From Nymphaea colorata (Eukaryota > Streptophyta > Magnoliopsida > Nymphaeales > Nymphaeaceae), in assembly GCF_008831285.2 (NCBI RefSeq), contig NC_045138.2, positions 13,652,571 to 13,716,570 on the forward strand: a stretch of DNA of 64,000 bases. The letters run 5' to 3'. The notes beneath the pieces are model-generated. The model searched no databases. It was not told the origin of the DNA and saw only the letters and a list, made by a program, of their open reading frames with translations. Of this stretch, positions 47,061-60,088 are shown piece by piece (the first letter of the stretch is position 1; each line of letters starts with the position of its first letter). The position numbers were made by a program, and so were the translations under genes.

Positions 47061-50000
47061 CTATGCACGTCTATACTCATCACCGCAGTCGCCAATAATT
47101 TGGAGTAGATCCCTTCCTTGTTTTGACACTGAATCTATACTGCTTTTATCCTCTTCATCTAGCTCCAGAGAAAATATGGCGAGGGAATCTTCTATATGCT
47201 GAGACAGACCGAGCCTTACACCGATCATGGATCCTGCAACTGAGGGCTGCAAATGGAAACACAATGCAGCTATCTTACAACGTAGAAAAAATGATGGTAG
47301 ACCAGGTTGGTTTAATGACTGTTTGTTTTCAATACTTGGCAATTGACAGAGACCCATGTCCTCCAAATAATGTCTAGAGATTGGATTGGCAGTTCGATCT
47401 CACAAATCCAAAACCATGACAGCAGAGAAATGGAACACATCCGTTAGTAAGGGATGAAGATTCACATGCCTGGTCTAATATGTATCTAACAGCAACTGTT
47501 GGAATTGAAACCCCATGTTTCGAGGCCACTTTCTTCAACGTCTGAAGCAAAACCTGGAAAAGGCTCCACCCTCCCCATGCATCTACCATCTACAAGATAG
47601 ACATACATCAACTTCAAACTCATATAAAGGCCGCTACAAGTCCCCAGAAATGAACGACTCGCATAATCTGGCACCAGTGAATCTTGGAAACCAGGTCAGC
47701 TTAGGAAACGTGGCCCCAACTTAGGCAGGTTTGGAGCCCACTGACACCGAATAAGTAAAAGAGAATCAGAAAGTATACTGGTCTAAGTCCTAGAAAACAA
47801 AGTTCCTTTCTGATTTTTTCTTCCAAAACAATTCGAAAAATAAAAATACAAATAAGAGATCTCTAGTAAATTATACTAAAAACACTCTCAGTGAAACGAT
47901 TTGAACCCTTTTATATTTCTGGAGGGAAGGAGTGTTTAATGGTGGAGCTGCAAAAGGAATTGATATGTTGGCGTCGAGAAACTTTTCAGACAAAAGGCCC
48001 CCCATAACAGTCCCATATCTGCACTTTGAAATATTGAGAACATATTAGGAAAAGGAATGTCATTTAAGCATATGCTGATGCAAACACGCTTGGACAGGCA
48101 GACACACACACACAGAGATAGAGCGAGAGAGAGAGACGTTATCAATTTAACTCCCGTAAGCTGACAAAGCTCGGCCATTCTCTGTTGAGGACGCAAATCA
48201 ACAACAGAATGTTGTACCTATGAAGCATCAAATACTAAATTATTTGCTACAATGGGTTCCATAGGAAGTAACAATGAAAACTTCAAAATTGAGAAAAGTA
48301 CATATTTAAACCTGGTTGCTAACAATCGGGATACCATTTTCAAGGATTATATGCAACCTTTCTGTATCAAAGTTTGTCAACGCTACAGTCTTAATTTTTC
48401 CTGCATGAAAAGCATATGCTTCTAAATAAGTGAGGATACGCATAAGTGGAGAAACACAGTGAAGTAAACGAAAATATTGATGTATACATGTAGCAAACAC
48501 CACAAACCTTCTTCTTTCAGATCTGTTAGATGCCTCAATGCGTCAAGATATCCAGAATTTGAGTAATCCCACCTGGTAAAAGCTAAAAAGGGTGAGGCAA
48601 TACAAACCGAAAGTCAATCAGAGAAAGCATTAATTGTCATAATAATGTTTTGCCTGTTACATATACAGTAAAAAAAACATGCCACAACAGGACGGAAACA
48701 ACATACCAGTGAAACTGGAGCATGTCGAGACAGGCGACATCCATTCTCTTTCTAGAAACATTGATGCTATCTCGAACGTAGCTGCTAGTCATTTTAACAG
48801 GAGGAGGTACCCACTTGGTCAGGCTGTAAAATACAGGATCTTTTTAATATAGGTTCAGGAAGCTAGTATTTTTGCATTGAAGAACTGAAGCATGCTCTGT
48901 ACAATGTAAATTGCTTTATAAAACAGCACAGGCTCGCCAGCTACTTTTTATCGGAACTAGATTAGAAAATTTGAATTGCAATGGTTATGCTGCAACAAGA
49001 GCTATACCGTCAAGTATAATTGCAAAAAAGTGTTCTTTTTTTTTTTTAAGGCACAAACCCGGAAATGGCACAAGTTGGAAGTTGCACGTTGGTGAGACAT
49101 TAACAGTTGGTATTTGCGGGTTATATTGCACCGACACCCAGACCAATGAAACATGAACCAAACCAGGAAGACGCTGAAATGGTTTTAGTGAAAGAATTCT
49201 CAAGCACACACCACAGTTCCCAAACTTGACTTCTGCACAACATATCCATTTCCTAACCATTAAACCATGGGCCAAGAGAAAAGCAATGGAAACTCTCAAC
49301 CAAAACTAAGAACTTCTAGCGAATTACTGTGTTATTTTCATCCCTTTCCAGTTAAGATGCTTATATGACCGATTCTCAACGCATCTGAATATTTGCTTCG
49401 TTGCTTCTGCAAATACAAAAGGGCCAAGTTTTTCGCGACTTACCCCTTCACCTCATTGAGCAACTCTGCTGGCCTCTCCCGCCGAACCCTGTTAATGAAC
49501 ATACCGTACAGATCCTCTGCAGGTCCATCTGAAACACATCATTTATAAAACCTTTTAGGGACAAATTTCTGAAGGTTAGATGCTAGCCAGTGTCCCAACA
49601 ACTTCTCCATCACACAAACATACACGCGCGCCAATTTCATCTTGCTTTCTCTGTAATATTAAGTTGTCCCGACGCCGATTTCGGAGACTGAAGAGACATT
49701 CACAAATGACTCGGCACAAGTTGTCATTTGTTAGAATCACCAAAACAATAAGATGCAATTTTATTTTATAGTTAGCCCATTTCATCATTTCCACTGCGTA
49801 GTGTTAAAATAATCGAAACTCATGGTGGTCGTTCACAACATCCCGACGGTCCCAAATAGAGGAAGTCATAACGCTACCAAGCTCATAAAAGGATTCACCT
49901 ACAATTCGAAGCAGAAGCAAGAAACTGAACTCTAGCAAACAGAAAAAAAAAAAAAAGAGAATATCTCACAATGGTCGGCCATATCGAAGGTGGTGAGCCC

Positions 50001-50264
50001 TGCATCAGCATACCGGAGCATGGCGTCGACTGCTCCATCCCTGTCGATCCTCCCCCACCCTCCGCTTGTCTGCCACATTCCGTTAAGCACCCTGCATATC
50101 ACCAGCGAGTCGTCACCGTTCTTGACCGTCGCCAGACCGCCTTCGGTACGCACCGCCTCGCATCGGCACGGTTTCGCCACCATGGTGGGTCTCCGAACTC
50201 CGGTTTTTCTGGTTTGGAGGGGCGATTCGAGAAGAAAATGGCCGCTGCTGAGGTTTGCCGCCAT
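47061..50264 (-). CDS. Aldo/keto reductase, chloroplast-type (382 aa, nine exons), copy 1
   Basis: Minus-strand exons: 50,264-49,970, 49,528-49,444, 48,823-48,707, 48,572-48,508, 48,400-48,312, 48,217-48,138, 48,018-47,907, 47,589-47,470, 47,246-47,061. Total 382 codons plus stop. Exons 2-9 equal in length those of the copy at 50,969. The first 50 residues are Ser/Arg-rich, like a transit peptide. The AKR catalytic tetrad is visible: Asp94 and Tyr99 in FDMADHYG (Tyr split by intron 1), Lys130 in LTKW and His165 in QFHW. NAD(P)-dependent carbonyl or alcohol oxidoreduction is expected from family; the substrate is unknown. Intron 8 has a GC donor. The C-terminus ends [10 protein letters not shown]. 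The 3' end abuts an IQM remnant on the other strand. Confidence 0.9.
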
Positions 50265-50968
50265 GTGTGGGGAGGAAGGAAGCGGGCCAATGGCGACGGT
50301 GAATCGATAAGGTGCCCACTGCCCACTGTGGTTCGAACCCCTTATCCGCTGCGTTTCCTTCGCTTGGGCAAAAATGAGGGCAAGGCGATGGCGACTTAAG
50401 ACAAATTAGCCCCGACCTGATCGACTTATGGCTTAACTCAACTACGCTGTCTAGCTCCCGACCGTTTGTCAGGCGAAGTTTTTTCCACTCAACGTGGGCT
50501 TAAAGGATGACCGGTTGTTGCTGCCTCTTTTGTTTGTGACTAAGATCAAGTATAGTATCTGTTCTTGATTTTAGTTAGTCGAATCAAATTTCTCCAAAAC
50601 AACCAGGACTGACAAGCTTGAGTGGGTAGCGCAAGTCAAACAATGCCCGGGAGCGTCGTAAATCCGGTCATGGCCGACGCCTCTCACCTTAGTCAACGGC
50701 ATTTGAGCTCATTTGCTTGTGATTCGATGCCGTCCGCCATCGCCTGACTGCCCACGTAAAGAAGATGAAAAGTTCAAAACTTAAAACGCCCCGGGAACTT
50801 TTTATGATCTACGCATCCAAGCAGCCGCACACCGAAGAGGCTTCTCTATTAGACAACGTTGGCAATTGAGAAGTTGGAAACCACGGCGATTCCTGGCCTT
50901 CCGTCTTCCAACCAAGAGAACCTTATCGGTTCACCGCCGCTTTGCCTGCTGCCCTCCAAGCTCCTACC
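50265..50968. promoter_or_regulatory. Shared 704-bp region between two head-to-head reductase genes
   Basis: The start codons of the two paralogous reductases are 704 bp apart and point outward, so both promoters and 5'UTRs must lie here. No unambiguous TATA box was identified next to either gene. ORFs seen on either strand near the ends are shadows of the reductase first exons. Confidence 0.6.
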
Positions 50969-53900
50969 ATGGCGGCAACCCTCGGTGGCAGCCGTTTTCT
51001 TCTCCAATCACCCTTCGGAACCAGAAAAGACGGAGTTTGGAGACCCATCAACGTTGCCAATCCGTGCCGATGCGAGGCAGTCGGCAATGAGGGAGCCCAG
51101 GCGACGGCGAGCGAGAGGCGAACAACCGTGAAGAGTCGCGACGACTCGCTGGTGATATGCAGGATCGTCAATGGAATGTGGCAGACGAGTGGAGGGTGGG
51201 GGAGGATCGATAGGAACGCGGCCGTCGATGCCATGCTCCGCTACGCAGATGCGGGGTTGACCACCTTCGACATGGCTGACATTTGTGAGCTTGCCCTCTG
51301 ATTTCTCCTCGGGAATTTGAATTCTTTCCACCTTTGAACTACAGTTAGATTGTGATGCGGATAATAAAGTTCTGCTTGGACTGTCTGTGATATCTGCTTT
51401 TGCCCCAACCCACTTTGGGAGTCGATTCTTTCACTGGTATGTCAACTGCGGGTAATGGTTGCCAAGTATTGGAGTTAAGAGGACCGAGTGAGAATCAGAA
51501 AATTGGGGAACTAAAAAAATGCTTGTGGGGTGTGTGTCTATATACGTAATACATATATATGTGTGTGTGTCTATATATATGTATATGTATTTAAAGCTGA
51601 TGTTTCAGTCTACGTGAAACTTTGAATTTTGCTGGTGAGGTTGTTGAGGAGCTGGCAATTCAATCAGAAAATTGGTTTTAAAATGGTTTTAGGAACCATG
51701 TGTTTCAGATGGGCCAGCAGAGGATTTATACGGCACTTTCCTTAACAGGGTGCGGCGGGAGCGGCCACCGGAGTTGCTAAACGAGATCAAAGGGTGAGCT
51801 AGAAACTTCTGGCCCTCTTGTATGTAAGAAAATAGTGAAACAGATGCTGCATCATGCCATTAATTCCACTGAAATGACTCAAGATCCCTTTGATGTAATT
51901 TTTTTCTGGAAACAAAGTAAGTCCAGCCGGAATAGTTCGAAGAACTTAGCAAGAGTGTTCTCTCGATGTGCTTCGTGTTTGCTGCTCCAAAAGGCAATTC
52001 TTTGCCTGCGAACTTTCATCTGCAGAAGTGACAATGTCTCTTGATCCAGGTTGTGTTTTGCACATGTGAAGTGCCAAAAAAGAAATTAGACAAAACAAAA
52101 AAGAAAATATCTTCCTGGTACCTTGCCGGATTAATGGTATCACTACAACATTGTTTTCCCCAATACTCATGTACTGCATCACAGGTCTAGGTTTTGTGGT
52201 TAACCATGCTGTGTGGGCAAGACAGTTTCATTGGCCTACATCTCACTACATTTTATATTGGAAGGCAGCTTTTTGCATGTAGGTTGCTGTGTAAGTCTCT
52301 TAACATATGGTATCTGGACAATTCTTACTTGGTTTTGACAATCCAGATGCGAAGCGTAGAAGTCTGTTGGTTTCAAATTTCAGCTTGTTTCTCTAGAAAA
52401 GGAGACACCTTTCTTTTGATGGACTATATGTGTCAAATTGTTTTGGATGAGTTAATATCCTTGATCTTGTTGAAGTTTGCGGGTGCACACCTGTATTCAG
52501 CCAAATAATTTGTGTCCCAGCACCTTGAATTTCAAAATTCAAGTATGTCTTTTTCTTAATCAAAAGGAAAACATTTTTTCTAAGAGAAATTTGGGAACTC
52601 TTTTGGTGTCAAAAAACTATTGAGTTTGTTTCACTCTGTAAAGGTCGCCATTAGTCTATGTCAGATGTCCACTTTGCTATTCTGTTGCTTAATTGTGTGG
52701 ATATTTCTCAGTCAATTGTGCTTAAAATAAATTGCCTTTAGAAAGCTCTTGATGCCTAGCTGCGTGTACGTACAGCTGTTTACAAATGCAATGGTGTACA
52801 AATACTTAAAACATGTTCTGTTATAGGATACTGCAGATACTAGCTTCCTGGCAGGTTCCTTAATTAGTTTATACTTTATACTGTTTTGCAGCCTTACCAA
52901 GTGGGTACCTCGTCCAGTTAAAATGACAAGCAGCTTTGTACGAGATAGTATTAATGTTTCTCGAAAGAGAATGGATGTTGCTTGTCTTGACATGATTCAA
53001 TTTCACTGGTGTGTTGTCTCCATTAATGCTGATTTCATCAGCACCTTTGCTTAATATATGATATGCTAAAGACAATCCACTGTCTGCTCTTACTTATTGG
53101 GCTTCTTTGTTATTTTATTAGGTGGGACTACTCAAATCCTGGATACCTTGATGCACTGAAGCATCTGACAGATCTTAAAGAAGAAGGTTTATTCTGTTAT
53201 GCACCCAAGCATATCAATTTATTGATACTTTCTTTGCATCTCTCAACTGTTGGGTGCTACTCATTTATGTCTATTGGCTTTGAATGCAGGGAAGATTAAG
53301 ACCATTGCATTGACAAACTTTGATACAGAAAGGTTGCAGATAATACTTGAAAATGGGATCCCCGTTGTCAGCAACCAGGTGACAAGTTTATAATTTTCAC
53401 TTCACTTGAATTTTTATTGGAAGTTCCTTTGTTTGGAAAGTAGTGGTTTTGCTGTTTGACAGGTACAACATTCAGTTGTTGATATGCGCCCTCAACAGAG
53501 AATGGCAGAGTTGTGTCAGCTTACTGGTGTTAAACTTATAACGTCTCTCTTTCTCTCTCTCATGTACACACAACACACACAGGATGTCTCTTTTGTTGCC
53601 TGAAAAGTTATGCGGTACAGTACACCTGATTTAATTTATTTTAAAAAATGCAGGTATGGGACTGTTATGGGTGGCCTCTTGTCTGAGAAGTTTCTTAACA
53701 CAAACATGCTATTTCCTTTAGCAGCTCCACCATTAAACACGCCCTCCCTCCAGAAATATAAAATGGTCTGAATCTCTTCTTTTGTTATAGAGTTTGTTTG
53801 TTATCTACAAAGTACACGCCTTGTCAAAAGGTTAACTACTTTCTAGTAGAAGATTACAACAAGACTTTCTCGTTGCACCCTGGATTATTAGATCTCCCAA

Positions 53901-54539
53901 CCGCCTTTGCTTATGGTGTCATTTGACTTTTAAATTTCCCAAGTTTCTTGAGCTGATCCGGTGTTCCAAGTTTCTTGGTGTCAAGATGGATTGAGCCTTT
54001 CCAATATTCACCTGCAAGATCTTTGTATCCATTTGACGATAATGCATGTGTGGTTTGCAGATGGTAGATGCATGGGGAGGGTGGAACCTTTTCCAAGATC
54101 TGCTTCAGACACTGAAGAAAGTAGCCTCAAAGCACAGGGTTACGGTACCTGCAGTTGCCGTTAGATATATACTGGACCAGGCATGTTCAATCTTCACAAC
54201 TCGTAGACAAATGTAGTGCTTGCCATGATTCTAGTTTCTGAAATATACAGTAGCATTGCCTGGTTTTAACAACGTGGATTTGCAATTCTTCTCCATAAAT
54301 TTGATACTTTTTTGGCTGTTAAAAGAGCTTTCCTTTTGTTGTAAAAAATACAGCCCTCAGTTGCAGGGTCTATGATAGGGGTTAGACTGGGCTTATCTCA
54401 ACATATAGAAGACTCTCTTGCCATATTTTCTCTAGAACTGGATGAAGAAGACAATGGCAACATCAATTCGGTGTCAAGGAAAGGAAGGGATCTACTCAAA
54501 GTTATTGGCGATTGCGGAGATGAGTACAGACGGGCATAG
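50969..54539 (+). CDS. Aldo/keto reductase, chloroplast-type (389 aa, nine exons), copy 2
   Basis: Exons: 50,969-51,284, 51,709-51,793, 52,892-53,008, 53,122-53,186, 53,290-53,378, 53,463-53,542, 53,654-53,765, 54,061-54,180, 54,354-54,539. All frames join, giving 389 codons plus stop. I chose the ATG at 50,969 (MAATLGGSRF) over an upstream TTG because it aligns with [10 protein letters not shown] of the paralogue. The catalytic residues are present: Asp101 and Tyr106 (split by intron 1), Lys137, His172. The His usually before the Tyr is Ile here (GAC ATT T), a non-catalytic position. Exon 1 is 21 nt longer than in copy 1. Intron 8 again has a GC donor. The N-terminus looks like a plastid transit peptide. 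Enzyme class is firm; substrate is unknown. Confidence 0.9.
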
Positions 54540-54615
54540 ACACCAAGTTGAATACTTTGTTAATGGAACGCAGATGAAATTAAGATCCTTTTGTACACAT
54601 GAATTTCCTGCTGTA

Positions 54616-54646
<31 letters not shown>

Positions 54647-55261
54647 CTTTCTTGGTTCTCCCATGTATTGCTCGGAGGCGCAACTGTGTTCATTTTCACT
54701 ACCAAAAAAAGATAAGATGCATTGGCCACTTGTATTCTTGTTCTTTTTTTCTTTTCTCCTTTTTCTAGGTTCATGCTTGATGTTTAGTTGTATATCTATA
54801 TTGCCTGGTAGCTCTTTGCTGGGACAAGGATGAAACCGTAAAGAGAGGAGTGGTCAGTTTTGAGCCTCCTTTTGTAGTGCTCCAAAAATTTTAAATACTA
54901 TGGGTGTGATTATATGCTTTTAACGTTCATAACAATGACCTTCTTTTCCGACAGATAATCTTGTTGTCTTTAAAAGGCATAACAAACCGACGCTGCACAA
55001 ATTTTCAGGAATTCCATAGCTGATGTAATTGTGGTGATCCTCACCAAAAGATCAATCGCGAAAAGGGGCTGTGGAGATTTTGGATCTCCTTAAAAAAAAA
55101 AAAATTCGCGATAACAGGAGAACCGCTCGGCTATCATAATTGATCCCTGCCTCGTCGTTGACTTGATCAATCTGCCCATTGCGACCCTTAGGCAGTGACG
55201 AGTGAAGCAATGCATTGGAGTTTGTCTCCAGGAACCAGGTCACTTTTATCATGCTAAGCGT
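54540..55261 (+). other. 3' flank of reductase copy 2
   Basis: A poly-T run of about 30 at 54,619-54,647 and an A-run near 55,092. Otherwise AT-rich, with no exon recognised. Confidence 0.5.
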
Positions 55262-55534
55262 TAGGCCTAGCTAACGGGTTGGGCCGCCGCCCAGCCGGCC
55301 CGATTGGGCCGCCGCCCGATAGGTCGGCCCGGCGGTGGCCCAGCTCGACCCGTTTACATTAAAAATATATTTTTTTTAATTTTTTTGTTTTAAAAATATA
55401 TATTTAGTATTATTAAATACATTTTATATTTTAAAAAAAATTATAATTAAAAAAATTAATTTTTAAATTCAAATGGGCTGAGCCGGGCTAGACCCGAGCC
55501 CAGGCCGGGCTCACTGGCCCGATACCCACCCTTA
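55262..55534. mobile_element. MITE-like repeat with GC-rich ends and AT core, copy 1
   Basis: GGGCCG/CGGCCC-rich ends of about 80 bp flank a core of A/T runs. The outer ends (TAGGCCTAGCTAACGGG and complement TAAGGGTGGGTATCGGG) are imperfect inverted repeats. It is flanked by 8-bp near-repeats CTAAGCGT (55,254-55,261) and CTAAGCGC (55,535-55,542), suggesting a hAT-type insertion. Confidence 0.6.
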
Positions 55535-55970
55535 CTAAGCGCTGCAATAGCTCATAATGCATGTGTCAAGTTTGATCCATCTCTGGAAGTTACTCTGACA
55601 CCCAGGTTTGACGCCATCTCGGCCTTTTCAAGCAAGCCTGGAGTGGAGTTAAGGTGAGCTGAGGTAAACTTGAGTCCAACCAAAGCACCTTGACCTGATA
55701 TCTAATCTATACTCAGCACCCGGCGAAAGATGAGTGTGAAGCCACATCGAACCCTTTCCTTACACACTTACTTTCAGTTTTGAGTTGCGTGGTAGCTTTG
55801 GACCAAGACTTACGACCAGACCAGCTTGCCAGGTCCTCCGGGATCACGAGGGAGGCAGTGTCCTGGACGAGATGTTCCAGACCTTTCCTGTCATACAAGG
55901 ACACAATTTTTTTTTAGTTTATTTTAATATTATTACAAAAAAAAAAAAAAAAAGTAATGGCTCGAGCAGC
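55535..55970. other. Short intergenic interval between two MITE-like repeats
   Basis: No gene recognised. It contains an A-run near 55,937-55,953. Confidence 0.4.
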
Positions 55971-55977
55971 AGCGGCA

Positions 55978-56232
55978 GAGGTAACATGAGCAACGGGCCG
56001 GGCCGGCCCGGTAAAACCCGGCCCGCCGAGCCATTATTTTTAAATATAAAATATTTTTTTAGTAATATAAAATATTTTTTAATTATAAAATAAATTTTTA
56101 GTAATATAAAATATATATTTATTAATAAAATACATATTATTAAATTTTAAAAATTAAAAAAATTATTTTTTAATTTATCAACGGGCCGGGTACCGGGTAC
56201 TCGATGGGTACCCGGCCCGTTGCCCAGGTCTG
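55978..56232. mobile_element. MITE-like repeat with GC-rich ends and AT core, copy 2
   Basis: Same design as 55,262-55,534: GAGCAACGGGCCGGG at one end, CCCGGCCCGTTGCCC at the other, with an A/T-only core of about 150 bp. Flanking GGCAGAGG and TGCAGAGG may be the target duplication. Confidence 0.55.
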
Positions 56233-56534
56233 CTGCAGAGGGCCGCACTGGAGATAGTCAGGGCAATACCGTCCTTGCGGAGGCTGTTTCGGTAATTTCA
56301 TGTTCTTTTTCCACCCGGAAGCGCGTCTGCTCGGCCAATTTCCGCACGTCAATGTGTCGTGTTTAGAGGAGACCATGTCATCGCGGGTCCCGCGTCGGTT
56401 CATCCATCTGACGAGGCTTCTCTGTCGACGTGGCGAGATAACCGAGCGCCAGCAAGGATGGACTTGATGACATGGCAGGGAGTCAAGGACGTAGAGTGTG
56501 ACATGGCACTACACATGGCAAGAGGCCATGCCCC

Positions 56535-56543
56535 CTATAAAAG
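56535..56543 (+). promoter_or_regulatory. TATA box of the bZIP gene
   Basis: CTATAAAAG in otherwise GC-rich DNA, 84 bp before the start codon at 56,627, an ordinary distance for a plant core promoter with a short 5'UTR. Confidence 0.65.
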
Positions 56544-56626
56544 GCGTCAACGTCCGAGGGCTTTTCTTTTCCGCTTCCCCTTTCCCCCCTTCTGAAGCGG
56601 AGAGCGGCAGCTGCTTCCCCTCTTCA

Positions 56627-59600
56627 ATGGCTGCGGACGGAGACGAAACTAGGGTTTACTGCTCCGGTGCCGCCTCCAACTCCGACCCAACTCCTGCCGA
56701 GCTCCGGAGAGGTGCGGATCCATCCTCGGATAAGCTCTTGGAGCCTTTGGATGCAGTGGCAGAGAGGTCGACGACTCTGGAGGACGAGCCTTCTGGCTGT
56801 GTTGGAGGGGATCCAATGGTGAAGGTCGAGCTCGATGCTGCTCACGCACTTGCAGAGTTTGCGCAGCTTGCGCTGATGGCAAGCAGGGGGCTGGAGTGCC
56901 GGCGTGGGGCCGAGAGGAAATGGGGTCGACGGGGGTGCCGTACGACGGTGCGGCGGAGGAGAGCTGAGATTTGGGGGAAATCGTTCCAGGATTGCAACAA
57001 GCCTTGCTCCTGGCAGGACGCGCAGGTTCGGCTCGCCGTTCTTTCTGATATTTTTGACAGGTCTTTTTGATTTTTCTGAAGTTTTTATGTCGTCTCCAGA
57101 GGCTGAAAGTGCCTCCTTGTTTCCTAGTACATCGTTCTTTTTCTACAATCTGGTCGGAATTTGTACGGTTAGTTAGATGCACTACCGAGTCACTTGCGTT
57201 TTCGCTTCTTAACGATTCATTGGAGCTTTCTAGAAGGATTTGAGTTCTAGATGTGGGTGAGAGCCACGGAACAAGTAGATTGATTTTGTGCAAGGATTTG
57301 GTGTCTATTATGTGAGTAATCCCAAAATGGTGGCCCTTGAAGGACAGAACGCAAATGTGCTTTGTTTGATAAAAATTTACTTAAAAATTACTTTTTTTTT
57401 GTGTGGTGGGGTTGGAGGTGCAAGGTATGCTTCAAAGGATGCTGGGAAAGTGACCAGTGGCGTTTTGGATGAAGATACTCCGTCGCATCACCCTCGCCAG
57501 TTTGACCAGGTCCTGCGGACGTGATGCAGTAATCTCTTATTCAGTACCTATCCGGTCTTCAGATTGTAATTATCAGCTTCCTTTGGCGCTTTCCATGAGT
57601 TATCCTGAAACCCTTTGCAATGGCCAAACTTTAAGATATATAGTTAATAACCTTTATTAATAGCATTTCTTGTATCCGTATTTTCCTATTTGTAGCTATT
57701 GTTTCTGGTATTCGAAAAAGGAAAATTGATTAAATCCGTACGAGCAGCGGTTCATGAATCCAAATGCTTCTGTTCGTTCTTGGGTCCGACATTTCTTGCA
57801 TCCAGATGCAGCTATAGTGCCTGCATGGGATAACTAATATATCAGAAGAAAATCCTTATCAAACGAAAAAATATGGCCTAAAACTATAAAATAAGCTTTA
57901 AAAAGCCTTTTTTCTTTTCCTTTTTCCTAGTGAGAATCGGCGTTACCGTTCACTTTTCGGAGGTCCATTATCATTGTTTGTTCTTAATCACATTTACGTG
58001 TGAGAATGACCTTCTATAGTAGGGCAGAAGAACTGCCAATGTCCTTTTGCCTTTAAATTGCTTCAGCTTTTTTTTTTTTTTTTGCATAGTTTTGTATACT
58101 AAGGTCTCAATATTGTGACCTGTGACGCTACCATCAGGTTGTTGACAACTAGTGAGTTTGGTACCTATGGAGCAGAAAAATGCCATTTGACTAAAATTGT
58201 TCATGAACTTAGAGTTATCTGTAACTTAACTTGCAACAATTGCTGCTATAGTTTCTTCATGTTGGACATATTAAGTGAGTGAATTTTCACATATAATATT
58301 TTCAAACTTTCACATTTTACACTATCTACTTTGATTTGCACTTTCTGTAGATAGGCAAGGATCTGTTGTTACTAATATATTATGCATTAGACAGGTGGAA
58401 GTGCAGCCCAGTGGTGAAGCCACGTTTAAGGGGTTGTCCACCCTTGACCTGTCGGGGTTTCATTGCATCAAGTGCCCCTTTGATGGTGCTGGTGTCTCTC
58501 TGTCCAACCATCGACGTAGAAGTGCTGCCCGAAAATTTCAAGGGGCACAAAAATCCTCAACCTCTGTCCCACCCCACTCTGCCCCCACCCAGACACTCTT
58601 TCTCATGGAAAACCAATCTTCATGTTTTATAGTCTTCTCCTTGTCACTTTTTTAGAGTATAAATCTTTCATTTCGCACGCAACATCCATTTCTTATCTAT
58701 CTGGTAAAAAAAGTAATTTTTTGTGATAATAAATTTAGAACGCATGCCTTTTTTCTTGCTTTTTCCTTTCCTATGGCATTCTATTTACATTTTAATTGCA
58801 AAAAATATTTTATTGATAATATTCTGACTTAAGAAATAATTATGTACATTATTATTGTTTATTTATTTATTTTCTTAACAGTGTGGTTTGATTTATGATA
58901 TATATATATATATTTTTTAATTTTAATATGTATTGCTGCACCTCTAACTTGTACTTCTAGCTTTGCCACTGACTGTGGCATTTGTCCTGCCTGAAATTCC
59001 TTGATGTAGCTTAAGGAACTAGGAACATCTATAATTTTGCTTTTCTAACGTAGTGTTTTTTTATGAAGATTTGAACAAGAAATGTACATAAGTCTTCTTT
59101 TGGACATGAAGAACGGTATAGATAACTGAAGATTTCATAAAAATTTTAAATAGTTTTTTATATGAAATTAGTGAGTGAAAGTAATAAATATCTAACCCAT
59201 GAGGTAGAGTAGCAACCCTCTGTTGACAAAAATAACTGGTCACATAAATAGTTGAAATGTAAAATGATAATAATGATTGCATGGGAGGTCATTCTATTGC
59301 TGACAGGAAGGTATGCAGCATCTTTAATGGTGATAGCTGTTAATATGTCTTGTACTTTCCATCATGGAAGGTATATTTGTTCATGAGCACTTGCAGACAC
59401 AAATTGCTTTGAATCCTCTCCATGTTTGTCATTTCTGGTTGAAGCGCTTGCATTTGTGTGCATCTTATGTTTGTTTGGTTTTGTGTACTTTCTTCTATTA
59501 TTCCCTCTATGCATTTTGATAAACACAGAATAGGTGGAGTTATTTTCTCTTTAGTGGAAAGTTGCTAAAAAGTTAAAGATTTATAAGACTTCTGATACTG

Positions 59601-60053
59601 AGTCTCTGCTTTGTGGCGTTGAAACAGGCTCATTGCTCGAGCAAACAAGCTCAACAGTCACAAAAAAGTCCCAAGCCAATGCTAAAGAAACATATAAAGA
59701 TTGAAGAACAGCAAATCCAGTCACCAGTTACTGATAAAAGCCTTAAGAAGTCTGCAAAGCAGGCTGCTTTTACCAGAGGCAAGCCAAAGCAACAATTGAG
59801 TGAGGTTAGCTACACTTTCTCTTTTTGATGCTTTATAAGAAGTTTGTTTATATTTGAAACTTTCTATAGGCCGAGAAAGAGGAAAGAAGGCTGAGGAGGA
59901 TTCAAGCAAACAGAGAGTCTGCGAGGCAGACTATCAGACGACGACAGGTAATGATTTTTGTTTACCTTGATGTGCACTATTGGACTATATATCTAGAATC
60001 TCTCTCTCTCTCTCTCTCCTTCCCGTTTAAAACTCTCAGACGTTTTGTATGTA

Positions 60054-60088
<35 letters not shown>

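Noticed and set aside
49932-51331. Several ORFs of 66-142 codons opposite the reductase first exons
   Set aside because: They are antisense or off-frame shadows of the two reductase exon 1 sequences.
56649-57293. 214-codon minus-strand ORF
   Set aside because: It is the shadow of bZIP exon 1 in GC-rich sequence and has no family match.
58395-58655. 86-88-codon ORFs as a possible bZIP exon
   Set aside because: They fall inside a hAT-like insertion, and the neighbouring exons join in frame without them.
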